Positions 1 through 10,295 of a stretch of DNA of 64,000 nt are shown piece after piece; positions within the stretch are counted from its first letter, which is position 1, and each line of letters starts with the position of its first letter. A model generated the notes under the pieces. That model worked only from the letters and a program-made list of their open reading frames with translations, searched no databases and was not told where the DNA came from. The stretch is from Aquimarina amphilecti (lineage in GTDB: Bacteria; Bacteroidota; Bacteroidia; Flavobacteriales; Flavobacteriaceae): positions 620,001-684,000 of the forward strand of contig NZ_FOAB01000002.1 of assembly GCF_900109375.1 (NCBI RefSeq), in the 5' to 3' direction. The translations under genes were made by a program, and so were the position numbers.

Positions 1-1432
1 CTATTCCAGTATCTTTTACCGAGATGACAAGTTCTTTTTCTGCAAGTCCATTTTCTTTTATTTGACCGTCTATTGAAATGGATCCTTGATCAGTAAATTT
101 ATAAGCGTTGTTCAGTAGATTAGTAAGAACTTGTTTGATTCTAAATGGATCTCCTAAATACTGCTTATTTAGTTTTTTATCTACGTTTATGAAAATCTCT
201 AGGTTTTTGGTGTCATTTACAGGAATGATACTAGTAATGGTGTTTTCTATTAATTTTATAGGAGAGAATGGTAATTTTTCGATAACCATTCTACCTGCTT
301 CAAGTTTAGATAAATCTAATAGATCATTTACTAAATGTAGAATATAGTCTGAGGATTTTTTAAGGTGACCTAAATAATGTTTTTGCTTGTTGTTTAAGCC
401 TGTTTTTTCTAATAAATCAGAATACCCAATAACTGTATTTAAAGGAGAACGAAGATCATGAGTTACTGTATTTATTAATGATTCTCTGGTTTTTAATAGG
501 GATTCTTTATAAGTTTTTTCTGCCTCTAACTCGTTTCTATATTTTTGACTCTTTGATACATCTTTGGTGATCAAAAAGAGAAAAGTAATGGCAATTATTA
601 AGCTAATTGCAGTAATGATGATAATGAAATGAGCAGTTTTATCAAGAATATTATTAGATCGTTCTAGTTTTGCAACATATTCTCTTCTCTCATTATCTTC
701 TATAGCGGCCATTAAATCTCGAAGCTGTCGAGTGATAATTTGATCATTCTTTAAAAGTTTATTTTCTCTAGCTTTGATCTGTCTTTGATATCTTCTTTCT
801 TTTTCTTCAGCACCTGAAAGTGCTTGATAAATGGATCTGGCAATAGAATCAATAGTTTGATTGGTTAAACGTTCTTCATTATCTTTTCTAGTATATTCAA
901 GCCAAGCTATGATAGCCTCTTTTTTCTGAGGACTATATTTTCTAAAGCGTTTATCATAATTGGTATAATTTCCAAAGTTTTCATTCTTCTTTAATTGATC
1001 CATTACATTTTCTTGCAACCCTTTTTCTTTACTTTGCTCATAAATAGCAATAAGTTTTTCAAAATTTTGATTTTTATTGTCAATCAAGATTTTAATACTG
1101 TCAATTTTTCTGGATTGTAATGTGTCAAGAGACATCGTACTAACTTTATCTATAGTCCCTATGATAGAATCAATTTTTGTTTTATAGTTTTTGAATTTCT
1201 CTGTATCCGAAGTTTGGATGATATTTCTCGTTAGACTTTCCGCTTCGTAAAGACCGGTTATGGCCTCGCCAACTAAGAAAAGTTTTTCGTTATTATCATT
1301 TTTTATTTTTGTGATTTCAGAATAATTGCTAAACTGCCTGTAGATCACCCAAAAAGCAATTACCGCAAGTACAATTGCTAGTGTGTATCCTGCAATTATT
1401 TTTAACGTAATAGAACGTTTTGTATTTTTCAT
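1..1432 (-). CDS. sensor histidine kinase, C-terminus cut by the window edge
   Basis: Membrane-bound two-component sensor kinase, 477 codons visible. The N-terminus has a membrane segment (about residues 11-30). A long, mostly helical and charged extracytoplasmic region follows, then a second membrane segment near residues 265-290 and a coiled linker. The HisKA motif TVTHDLRSPLNTV carries the phospho-accepting histidine, and an ATPase domain with an N-box (LLNNAYKF) follows. The reading frame runs off the left edge just after the G1 box start (KDTGI), so the rest of the ATPase domain and any receiver domain are outside. The start is the ATG at 1432; no upstream in-frame alternative is better. 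The sensed signal is unknown. It is divergent from the riboswitch-controlled receptor gene to its right and nothing links the two functionally. Confidence 0.85.
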   Translation of the reverse strand, partial: MKNTKRSITLKIIAGYTLAIVLAVIAFWVIYRQFSNYSEITKIKNDNNEKLFLVGEAITGLYEAESLTRNIIQTSDTEKFKNYKTKIDSIIGTIDKVSTMSLDTLQSRKIDSIKILIDNKNQNFEKLIAIYEQSKEKGLQENVMDQLKKNENFGNYTNYDKRFRKYSPQKKEAIIAWLEYTRKDNEERLTNQTIDSIARSIYQALSGAEEKERRYQRQIKARENKLLKNDQIITRQLRDLMAAIEDNERREYVAKLERSNNILDKTAHFIIIITAISLIIAITFLFLITKDVSKSQKYRNELEAEKTYKESLLKTRESLINTVTHDLRSPLNTVIGYSDLLEKTGLNNKQKHYLGHLKKSSDYILHLVNDLLDLSKLEAGRMVIEKLPFSPIKLIENTITSIIPVNDTKNLEIFINVDKKLNKQYLGDPFRIKQVLTNLLNNAYKFTDQGSISIDGQIKENGLAEKELVISVKDTGI

Positions 1433-1524
1433 ACTATACTAACTTCAAAAAAACGGAAGCATTGTTTTTATCTTTAATAAAGTTACAATAAATGAATTAA
1501 ACATAGTATTTTTGCGGCAAAATC

Positions 1525-1618
1525 TCAAAGGGGTGCGAAATCTTGAAAAAAAACTTTTCCTGGATAAAGCTGAGATCATACCCGATGAACCTGGGCAGGT
1601 AATGCTGCCAAGGGACGC
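1525..1618 (+). promoter_or_regulatory. TPP riboswitch (THI box) upstream of a TonB-dependent receptor
   Basis: The conserved thi-box core is present: GGGGTG (from 1530), then CTGAGAT followed by ACCC and GAACCTG, then a helix closing with AAGGGA near 1611-1616. The variable P3 arm is fairly long. About 130 nt separate the aptamer from the receptor start codon. A short inverted repeat, CGTAA (1733-1737) with TTACG (1745-1749), sits directly before the ATG at 1751 and could take part in the expression platform. The aptamer call rests on sequence; the switching mechanism is inference. Confidence 0.93.
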
Positions 1619-1750
1619 TATAAGTTATTAATATCCTTGGATAATAGTACTTTAGGGAATAATAATTATGCTTGTTATACAGTGTAATTAGGTCAAATTA
1701 ATTTTAATCGTTGAATAATTACTCCTTTTATTCGTAACAATATTTTACGA

Positions 1751-3934
1751 ATGAAAAACATATTGTTTTATCTCATCATCTTTTTAGTGAGCCTACAAAT
1801 CTCGGCTCAGGAAAAGCAAAAAGATTCCATAACTAATAAAGTTGAAAAACTAGATGAAGTTCTAGTTAAATCTGTTCGTGTTGATGCAGATTCACCAATA
1901 ACACATTCTAATCTTTCTAAAGAAGAATTAGCTACTCGTAATCTTGGTCAGGATATACCAATATTACTTAATTATTTGCCAGGAGTTGTAACCACTACAG
2001 ATGCAGGAGCAGGAGTTGGATATACATATATTAGAGTGAGAGGTAGTGATGCGTCCCGAGTAAATGTTACCTTAAATGGAATTCCTTTTAATGATGCAGA
2101 GAGTCAAGGTACGTTCTGGGTTAATTTACCAGATTTTGCATCTTCTGTAGAAAATTTACAACTTCAGCGTGGAGTTGGAACTTCTACTAATGGTTCTGGA
2201 GCCTTTGGAGCTAGTTTAAATTTGTTAACTGATGCTATTTCTGAAAAGGCAAATGGAGAAATCTCTAATTCGTTTGGATCCTTTGGTACAAGAAGACATA
2301 ATCTTAAATTTAGTACAGGGCTGCTCAATGATCATATAGAGATTGCAGGTCGTTTATCTGCTATTGCATCTGATGGATATATTGATAGGGCATCATCTGA
2401 TCTTAAATCATATTTTTTGCAGGGTTCTTATGTGGATGATAATACCTTGATCAAGGCAGTTGCTTTTGGAGGTCACGAAATTACATATCAATCTTGGTTT
2501 GGAATAGATGAAGCAACTTTAGAAAGCGACCGTACATTTAATCCTGCAGGTCAATACACTGATGAGGACGGAAATACTCGTTTTTATGATAATGAGGTAG
2601 ATAATTACAAACAAGATCATTATCAATTGCATTGGAATCAAAAATATAATAATTATTGGTCCACTAATGTGGGGCTTAATTATACATATGGTAGAGGGTT
2701 TTTCGAGCAGTATAAAGAAGATGAAGATTTTGCGGATTATGACTTTACACCTATTACTATTGGAGGAGAAACTATTAATACTACAGATTTAATTCGTCGT
2801 AGGTGGTTAGATAATGATTTTTATGTAATTAATGCTACTGCTAATTATAAGAATAATAATTTAGATGTAGACTTTGGTGCATTTTATAGTTTTTATGATG
2901 GCGATCATTTTGGAGAAGTAATTTGGGCTCAAAACTCTGGAGGATCGGAAATAAGAGATAATTATTATTTTGGAAATGGAAAGAAAAAAGAATTTACCAT
3001 TTTTGGAAAAACTACCTATAGAGTTAATGATAAATGGAGTGCATTTGTAGATTTACAAGGGCGTTTTGTTGGGTATGAAACTTCTGGATTAACATCTGAT
3101 AGAGTACCTCTAGAAGTCGATGAGAACTATGATTTCTTTAATCCTAAATTGGGAGCTACTTATCAAATTAATGCTTCAAATCAGTTTTATGCATCATATG
3201 CTAGAGCTAATAGAGAGCCCAGAAGAAGTGATTTTGAGAATGGAATTAACAAGGCAGAAAAACTTAACGATATCGAATTGGGTTGGAGATTTAATAAAAA
3301 GAGAACAATCGTGAATGCCAACTTATACTACATGTGGTATAAAGATCAATTAGTACTTACAGGAGCATTAGATGATGTAGGGGCGCCAATAAGGGCTACA
3401 AGTGGAGAAAGTTATCGTTTAGGGATAGAAATTGATGCAGATATCACTATTACGGATAAGTTTATTGTAAAACCTAATGTGTCAATAAGTACTAATAAAA
3501 ATAAGGATTTTGTTACTTCTAGAGATGGTAGTTTAGTTAATTTAGGGAATACAAATATTTCATATTCCCCAAATATAGTAGCAGGAAATATGTTTATTTA
3601 TCAGCCTGTCAAAAACCTTCAGCTTGGATTTCTTTCCAAGTTTGTAGGAGAACAGTATATGGGTAATATAGATAGTGAAACATCTAAATTAGATAGTTTT
3701 TTCATAAATGATCTAAACGTAGTGTATGAGATCAAAAACATCCCGGTTTTTAAATCTATACTATTAACAGGTCTAGTGAATAATATTTTTGATACAGAAT
3801 ATGTATCCAATGGATATTTTTTCACTTTTGATGATGATTTCACAAACCCGGGAACTGTTACAACGGTTGAAGGAGCAGGATTCTATCCACAAGCTGGAGT
3901 TAATTTTCTGCTTGGAGCAACACTAAAATTTTAA
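1751..3934 (+). CDS. TonB-dependent outer-membrane receptor, probable thiamine (or thiamine precursor) importer
   Basis: 727-residue TonB-dependent receptor. It has a signal peptide (residues 1-19, ending ISAQ), a TonB-box-like stretch EKLDEVLVKS near residues 32-41, a plug domain (about 45-165, with IRVRGSDASRVNVTLNGIP) and a 22-strand-type barrel ending in a terminal aromatic residue (TLKF). It lacks the carboxypeptidase-D-like N-terminal extension seen in the two large receptors at the right of this window. The TPP riboswitch directly upstream, and the thiamine biosynthesis operon behind a second riboswitch downstream, point to transport of thiamine or a related compound across the outer membrane. 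THI-element-controlled receptors of this kind have been predicted in Bacteroidota. No inner-membrane PnuT-like partner is present in the window. Confidence 0.9.
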   Translation: MKNILFYLIIFLVSLQISAQEKQKDSITNKVEKLDEVLVKSVRVDADSPITHSNLSKEELATRNLGQDIPILLNYLPGVVTTTDAGAGVGYTYIRVRGSDASRVNVTLNGIPFNDAESQGTFWVNLPDFASSVENLQLQRGVGTSTNGSGAFGASLNLLTDAISEKANGEISNSFGSFGTRRHNLKFSTGLLNDHIEIAGRLSAIASDGYIDRASSDLKSYFLQGSYVDDNTLIKAVAFGGHEITYQSWFGIDEATLESDRTFNPAGQYTDEDGNTRFYDNEVDNYKQDHYQLHWNQKYNNYWSTNVGLNYTYGRGFFEQYKEDEDFADYDFTPITIGGETINTTDLIRRRWLDNDFYVINATANYKNNNLDVDFGAFYSFYDGDHFGEVIWAQNSGGSEIRDNYYFGNGKKKEFTIFGKTTYRVNDKWSAFVDLQGRFVGYETSGLTSDRVPLEVDENYDFFNPKLGATYQINASNQFYASYARANREPRRSDFENGINKAEKLNDIELGWRFNKKRTIVNANLYYMWYKDQLVLTGALDDVGAPIRATSGESYRLGIEIDADITITDKFIVKPNVSISTNKNKDFVTSRDGSLVNLGNTNISYSPNIVAGNMFIYQPVKNLQLGFLSKFVGEQYMGNIDSETSKLDSFFINDLNVVYEIKNIPVFKSILLTGLVNNIFDTEYVSNGYFFTFDDDFTNPGTVTTVEGAGFYPQAGVNFLLGATLKF

Positions 3935-3937
3935 GTT

Positions 3938-3995
3938 AAAAAACCTAGAAAATTAATATTTCTTAGTATAGTTTTCTGGGTTTTATTATTTTTAT
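3938..3995 (+). terminator. intrinsic terminator after the receptor gene
   Basis: A 13-bp stem with one G-U pair (3940-3952 with 3972-3984, AAAACCTAGAAAA / TTTTCTGGGTTTT) is followed by a T-rich run. It separates the receptor transcript from the next riboswitch. Confidence 0.7.
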
Positions 3996-4004
3996 CAAAT
4001 AAAC

Positions 4005-4083
4005 TTTAGGGGTGACTCCTTAGTATGGAGTCTGAGAAATACCCTTTGAACCTGATGCAGTTAGTACTGACGAAGGGAAAAGT
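4005..4083 (+). promoter_or_regulatory. TPP riboswitch (THI box) controlling the thiamine biosynthesis operon
   Basis: Second thi-box aptamer: AGGGGTGACTCC, a P3 arm closing back on GGAGTCTGAGA, then TACCC, TTGAACCTGATGCAGTTAGTA and CGAAGGGA. It is more canonical and compact than the first. It lies 97 nt before thiS and, by established knowledge of this class, would repress the operon when thiamine diphosphate is plentiful. Confidence 0.96.
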
Positions 4084-4180
4084 TAATCTCATTTCTTATG
4101 TAATAAAATATATAAGAATATGATTTTTCTTCTCAAAAGGATAAGTTATTCCTAAAGTTTATGGATTTAAATCTAAAAAG

Positions 4181-4381
4181 ATGACCATAAACGTTAATAA
4201 TCAAGAGCAAATAATTTCAGAAAATAGTTCGGTAAATCTTCTATTAGAAGAGTTATCTCTTTCTAAAAAAGGAATTGCTGTTGCTATTAATAATAAAATC
4301 ATTACCAAAGATACTTGGAGTGATACTATAGTTAACTTAAATGATAACGTTACTATCATCCATGCTACACAAGGAGGATGA
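4181..4381 (+). CDS. thiS: ThiS, sulfur carrier protein for thiazole synthesis
   Basis: 66-residue beta-grasp (ubiquitin-like) protein with the diagnostic C-terminal Gly-Gly (ATQGG end). In the known pathway ThiF adenylates this C-terminus, it becomes a thiocarboxylate, and it donates sulfur to ThiG. It is the first gene after the second TPP riboswitch and opens the biosynthesis operon. thiC follows after 44 nt. The size and the run LLEELSLSKKGIAVAINN fit the family. Confidence 0.95.
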   Translation: MTINVNNQEQIISENSSVNLLLEELSLSKKGIAVAINNKIITKDTWSDTIVNLNDNVTIIHATQGG

Positions 4382-4407
4382 TGAAAAATATTAACCAGGT
4401 TTACTAA

Positions 4408-6285
<1,878 letters not shown>

Positions 6286-6295
6286 ACTATAAGTT

Positions 6296-6338
6296 ATCGG
6301 TAATTGGGTTTCAATAATTCTGATACCCAATGCCCGAT
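6296..6338. repeat. inverted repeat between thiC and the next thi gene
   Basis: Nested stem: ATCGG (6296-6300) with CCGAT (6334-6338), and ATTGGGT (6303-6309) with ACCCAAT (6325-6331), with a 15-nt loop. No T-run follows on the coding strand, so it does not look like a terminator. It may be an mRNA-stabilising or processing hairpin, or a REP-like intergenic palindrome. Confidence 0.55.
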
Positions 6339-6362
6339 ATCTAATTCTCTGAGACTAAAAAG

Positions 6363-6971
6363 ATGATTATAGTATTAACATCAGAAAAGCCAATTTCTAA
6401 CGAATTCAATCAGATTAATCAATTGTTTAATGCTGGCTTAGAAATTTTACACCTTCGCAAACCGACATTTACGATTGATGGATATCGATCTTTATTAGAC
6501 TTAATAGAGGTTAAGTATCATAATAGAATAATGACGCATCAGTTTCCCGAGCTAACTCAAGAGTATAAATTAAGAGGAATTCATTTACAAGAACAAGCAC
6601 GTTTTGATCTAGAAGATGCATTAGAAGCAACTGTTCAGATATATAAGAGTAAAGGATTTTCTGTAACAAGTTCTTTTCATTCTAAAGAAGAGATTGATGC
6701 ATGTAAAGTGAATTTCGAATATGTTTTGCTAAGTCCTGTTTTTGGATCAATTTCTAAAACAGGTTATGAAGGAAAAGGTTTTGATGTAAACGATTTGAAT
6801 CATACAATTATCGGAATGGGAGGAATTAATGAAACTACTTTGCAAAAAACCTATGATTTAGGATTTAAGGGAGTTGGTGTTTTAGGAGGTGTTTGGAATA
6901 CAAAAGATCCTGTAAGTAGCTTTTCTAAAATAAAGGAAGCAAATGATATGGTGATAAAGAATACGAACTAG
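6363..6971 (+). CDS. ThiE/TenI-family protein, possibly a thiazole tautomerase
   Basis: 202-residue TIM-barrel protein of the thiamine phosphate synthase/TenI superfamily. It keeps the scaffold (LHLRKP, GIHLQE, SSFHS, YVLLSPVF, IIGMGGI, GVGVLGGVW). It lacks several residues that mark genuine ThiE: there is no NDS-type segment, and the TxTK loop is replaced by SKTGYEGKG, which resembles TenI. A bona fide ThiE follows two genes downstream. A role in the thiazole branch, such as tautomerising the ThiG product as TenI does, is therefore the better inference. However, the histidine I recall as catalytic in Bacillus TenI appears to be replaced in the SPVF segment. The gene ends 7 nt before thiD. 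Confidence 0.75.
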   Translation: MIIVLTSEKPISNEFNQINQLFNAGLEILHLRKPTFTIDGYRSLLDLIEVKYHNRIMTHQFPELTQEYKLRGIHLQEQARFDLEDALEATVQIYKSKGFSVTSSFHSKEEIDACKVNFEYVLLSPVFGSISKTGYEGKGFDVNDLNHTIIGMGGINETTLQKTYDLGFKGVGVLGGVWNTKDPVSSFSKIKEANDMVIKNTN

Positions 6972-6978
6972 ACTGTAT

Positions 6979-7734
6979 ATGCAAACGCGCCCTAATGTAC
7001 TAACAATTGCAGGTTTTGATCCTTCTTCGGGAGCAGGATTAACAGCAGATATTAAAACTTTTGAAGCTTTAAAATGTTATGGTTTTGCAGTTTGTACGGC
7101 GAATACGATTCAAAGTGATACAAGTTTTGAAGAATGTTATTGGATCGATATAGGAATTATAAAAAATCAGATAAAGATTTTATTCAAAAATTTCGAGATT
7201 GATTATGTCAAAATCGGAATTATCCAAAACTGGAAGGTATTACATGATATTATTGACTTTCTCTTAGAAAAGAATAGCAATGTAAAAATTGTTTTAGACC
7301 CAGTTCTAAAATCCAGTTCAGATTTTGATTTCCATAAACTCTCACTTGGAGAGAATGAATTCGAAGAAGTGCTGAATAAAATATATCTATTGACACCGAA
7401 TTACAATGAGATTAAAGCTTTTTATCCTGATAAAACTATTGAAGAAACAATAAAACACATTTCTAGTAAAACGAATGTTTTTTTAAAAGGAGGTCATCGA
7501 GAAGGAATGCTTGGAAAAGACGAGTTATTTACAAAAGAGGGAACAAGTTTTAGGCTGAATCCTAAAAATAAAAATATAACAGAAAAACATGGAAGTGGTT
7601 GTGTATTGTCGTCTTCAATAACAGCATATTTATCCCAAGGATTCCCCTTGCTAAAATCCTGTTATAGAGGTAAGCGTTACATAGAAAAAGTATTGAGTTC
7701 TAATACTTCTCTTTTAGGATATCATAAATTCTAG
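6979..7734 (+). CDS. thiD: ThiD-like hydroxymethylpyrimidine / phosphomethylpyrimidine kinase
   Basis: 251-residue ribokinase-fold kinase that phosphorylates HMP-P to HMP-PP, the substrate of ThiE. The N-terminal signature TIAGFDPSSGAGLTADIKTF is intact. The anion-hole/catalytic segment KHGSGCVLSSS near residues 202-212 is present, with serine in place of the common threonine. A divergent middle (VLDPVLKSSS, LLTPNYNE) still matches the family. It is slightly shorter than the usual 265-270 residues. The start is ATG at 6979, with 7 nt to the preceding stop, and it is translated within the thi operon. Confidence 0.92.
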   Translation: MQTRPNVLTIAGFDPSSGAGLTADIKTFEALKCYGFAVCTANTIQSDTSFEECYWIDIGIIKNQIKILFKNFEIDYVKIGIIQNWKVLHDIIDFLLEKNSNVKIVLDPVLKSSSDFDFHKLSLGENEFEEVLNKIYLLTPNYNEIKAFYPDKTIEETIKHISSKTNVFLKGGHREGMLGKDELFTKEGTSFRLNPKNKNITEKHGSGCVLSSSITAYLSQGFPLLKSCYRGKRYIEKVLSSNTSLLGYHKF

Positions 7735-7744
7735 CAGTTAAAAT

Positions 7745-8374
7745 ATGAAAGAAGAAAATTTACAATATATTTCTCAGGGAAAATCTCCACAAGAGCATTT
7801 AAGGCATATCGGTGAAGTCTGTGAAGCCGGAGTTAGGTGGGTGCAATTGCGTTTAAAAGATGTGGATGCTGCTACAGGGCTAAATACTGCTTTAAAATGC
7901 AGAGAAATTTGCGATCAGTATGGAGCTATTATGATTGTTAATGATAGTGTGAGTATTGCAAAAGCTTCTCAAGCAGACGGTGTGCATTTGGGATTACAGG
8001 ATATGAACCCTAAAGAGGCGAGAGCTATTTTAGGAGATAACTTTATTATTGGAGGTACAGCAAATAGTTTAAAAGACTGTATAAAACATATAGATGAAGG
8101 AGTAGATTACATAGGATTAGGACCTTTTAGATATACTAGTACCAAAAACAAGTTAAGTCCAATATTAGGTTTAGAAGGGTATCAAAAGATTATTTCAGAA
8201 TTTAAAAATAATATAGATATTCCTATAGTAGCAATTGGTGGAATTGAAGAAAATGATGTACCTCAAATTCTTAACATAGGAATTAGTGGAATAGCAGTTT
8301 CAGGAATGTTAACGGATAAAGAAGATTTGGAGAAAAGAATAGAAACTATAAAAAAGCTTATGGCGGTTGCTTAA
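7745..8374 (+). CDS. thiE: ThiE, thiamine phosphate synthase
   Basis: 209-residue TIM-barrel enzyme that joins HMP-PP and thiazole phosphate into thiamine phosphate. Canonical motifs are present in order: [47 protein letters not shown] and GIAVSGM. These are the residues missing from the first ThiE/TenI-like protein of this operon, so this copy most likely carries the synthase activity. It lies 10 nt after thiD and 14 nt before thiG. Confidence 0.95.
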   Translation: MKEENLQYISQGKSPQEHLRHIGEVCEAGVRWVQLRLKDVDAATGLNTALKCREICDQYGAIMIVNDSVSIAKASQADGVHLGLQDMNPKEARAILGDNFIIGGTANSLKDCIKHIDEGVDYIGLGPFRYTSTKNKLSPILGLEGYQKIISEFKNNIDIPIVAIGGIEENDVPQILNIGISGIAVSGMLTDKEDLEKRIETIKKLMAVA

Positions 8375-8388
8375 AGCTAAGACATACA

Positions 8389-9159
8389 ATGGATACATTA
8401 AAAATTGCAGATAAAGAATTTTCTTCTAGGTTATTTACCGGAACAGGAAAATTTAGTTCATCTGATCTGATGAAAGAAGCATTGATAGCTTCAGAAAGTG
8501 AGTTGATAACTGTAGCACTTAAACGAGTTGATGTCAAAAATGAAGATGATGATATATTGACTCATTTAGATCATCCAAGAATTAATTTATTGCCTAATAC
8601 TTCTGGGGTTAGAGATGCTAAAGAAGCTGTCTTTGCCGCTCAGTTGGCTAGAGAAGCACTAGAAACTAACTGGATTAAGTTAGAAATCCATCCTGATCCA
8701 AAGTATTTATTACCAGACCCTATCGAAACTTTAAAGGCGGCTGAGGAATTAGTAAGACTTGGTTTCGTTGTGATGCCTTATATACATGCAGATCCTGTTT
8801 TATGTAAACGGTTAGAAGAAGTAGGAGCGCAATGTGTTATGCCTTTAGGAGCACCAATAGGCAGTAATAAAGGATTAAAGACATTGGATTTTTTAGAAAT
8901 AATTATAGATCAAAGTAATATTCCTGTAATAGTAGACGCAGGTATCGGTAGTCCGTCTCATGCAGCACATGCTCTTGAAATAGGCGCTGATGCAGTTTTG
9001 GTAAACACTGCTATCGCTGTTTCAGAAAACCCAGTAGCAATGGCTAAAGCATTTAAGATGTCAGTTGAAGCAGGTAGATTGGCATATACCGCTAAGTTAG
9101 CTCCCATTAAAAAACATGCGGAAGCAAGTAGTCCATTAACATCTTTTTTGAATGAGTAA
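8389..9159 (+). CDS. thiG: ThiG, thiazole synthase
   Basis: 256-residue TIM barrel that forms the thiazole phosphate ring from deoxyxylulose 5-phosphate, ThiS thiocarboxylate and dehydroglycine. The Schiff-base lysine lies in WIKLEIHPD (Lys97). The downstream motifs [20 protein letters not shown] and [10 protein letters not shown] are intact. Its end overlaps the start of thiH by 8 nt, which suggests translational coupling of the two partners. The overlap and order match the known ThiG-ThiH complex. Confidence 0.97.
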   Translation: MDTLKIADKEFSSRLFTGTGKFSSSDLMKEALIASESELITVALKRVDVKNEDDDILTHLDHPRINLLPNTSGVRDAKEAVFAAQLAREALETNWIKLEIHPDPKYLLPDPIETLKAAEELVRLGFVVMPYIHADPVLCKRLEEVGAQCVMPLGAPIGSNKGLKTLDFLEIIIDQSNIPVIVDAGIGSPSHAAHALEIGADAVLVNTAIAVSENPVAMAKAFKMSVEAGRLAYTAKLAPIKKHAEASSPLTSFLNE

Positions 9160-10264
9160 TTTCAAAAATATATTTGATCAATATAATTGGGACTCTGTCT
9201 TATCCGATATTCTTAGCAAAACTGAACGGGATGTTCAGAAAGCTTTAGATACGAATAATAGAACTATTGAGGATTTTAAGGCTTTAATTTCCCCAGTTGC
9301 TAAGCCGTATTTAGAACAAATGGCGCAATTGAGCTATCAAATTACAAAAAAGCGGTTTGGGAATACCATACAAATGTATGCGCCAATGTATCTAAGTAAT
9401 GAATGCCAAAATATTTGTACGTACTGTGGTTTTAGTATGACTAATAAAATACCTCGTAGAACTTTATCTGATCAGGAAATATTGAAAGAGGTAGCTTTTC
9501 TAAAGTCAAAAGGGTATGATCATATTCTTTTAGTTACAGGAGAAGCAAATAGAACCGTAGGTGTAGCATATATTGATAATGCTATCAAACTAATACAATC
9601 TAAATTTGCCAATATTACTATAGAAGTGCAGCCATTAGATCAAGAAGATTATGAATTATTAATTGATAGCGGTTTATATGCGGTCTTAGTGTATCAGGAA
9701 ACATATCATAAAGGAGAATATAAAAAGCATCATCCAAAAGGAAAGAAATCAAATTTTGATTATCGATTAGAAACTCCAGATAGATTGGGGCGAGCAGGGG
9801 TTCATAAAATAGGTTTGGGAGCCTTATTTGGCTTAGAAGATTGGAGAGCTGATAGTTTTTTTACAGCCTTACATTTGCAGTATTTGCAAAAGACATACTG
9901 GAAGACTAAATATTCTATATCGTTTCCAAGATTAAGACCTCATAGTGGTGGATTAGAACCAAAAGTTGAAATGACTGATTCCGATTTGGTGCAATTAATC
10001 TGTGCATTCCGTTTATTGGATGAAGATGTAGAATTATCCATGTCTACTAGGGAAAGTGAAGTTTTTAGAGAAAATATTGTGAACTTAGGGATTACTTCAA
10101 TTAGTGCAGAATCTAAGACAAATCCTGGAGGATATGCTGTAGAACCTCAGTCTTTAGAGCAGTTTGAGATTTCTGATGAACGTTCTACAGAAGAAGTGGT
10201 AACCATGTTAAAATCTAAAGGTTTAGAGGTAGTTTGGAAAGATTGGGCTCATAATTGGAAATAA
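9152..10264 (+). CDS. thiH: ThiH, 2-iminoacetate synthase (radical SAM)
   Basis: 370-residue radical SAM enzyme that cleaves tyrosine to dehydroglycine (2-iminoacetate) for the thiazole ring. The cluster motif C-x3-C-x2-C is at Cys85, Cys89 and Cys92 (CQNICTYC). The family blocks [47 protein letters not shown] and SFPRLRPH are all visible. Presence of ThiH rather than the oxidase ThiO indicates the oxygen-sensitive, tyrosine-dependent route. Overlaps thiG by 8 nt. Confidence 0.97.
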   Translation: MSNFKNIFDQYNWDSVLSDILSKTERDVQKALDTNNRTIEDFKALISPVAKPYLEQMAQLSYQITKKRFGNTIQMYAPMYLSNECQNICTYCGFSMTNKIPRRTLSDQEILKEVAFLKSKGYDHILLVTGEANRTVGVAYIDNAIKLIQSKFANITIEVQPLDQEDYELLIDSGLYAVLVYQETYHKGEYKKHHPKGKKSNFDYRLETPDRLGRAGVHKIGLGALFGLEDWRADSFFTALHLQYLQKTYWKTKYSISFPRLRPHSGGLEPKVEMTDSDLVQLICAFRLLDEDVELSMSTRESEVFRENIVNLGITSISAESKTNPGGYAVEPQSLEQFEISDERSTEEVVTMLKSKGLEVVWKDWAHNWK

Positions 10265-10295
10265 ATTGTAATATCTTTATAGCTTGTTTGTGAAA

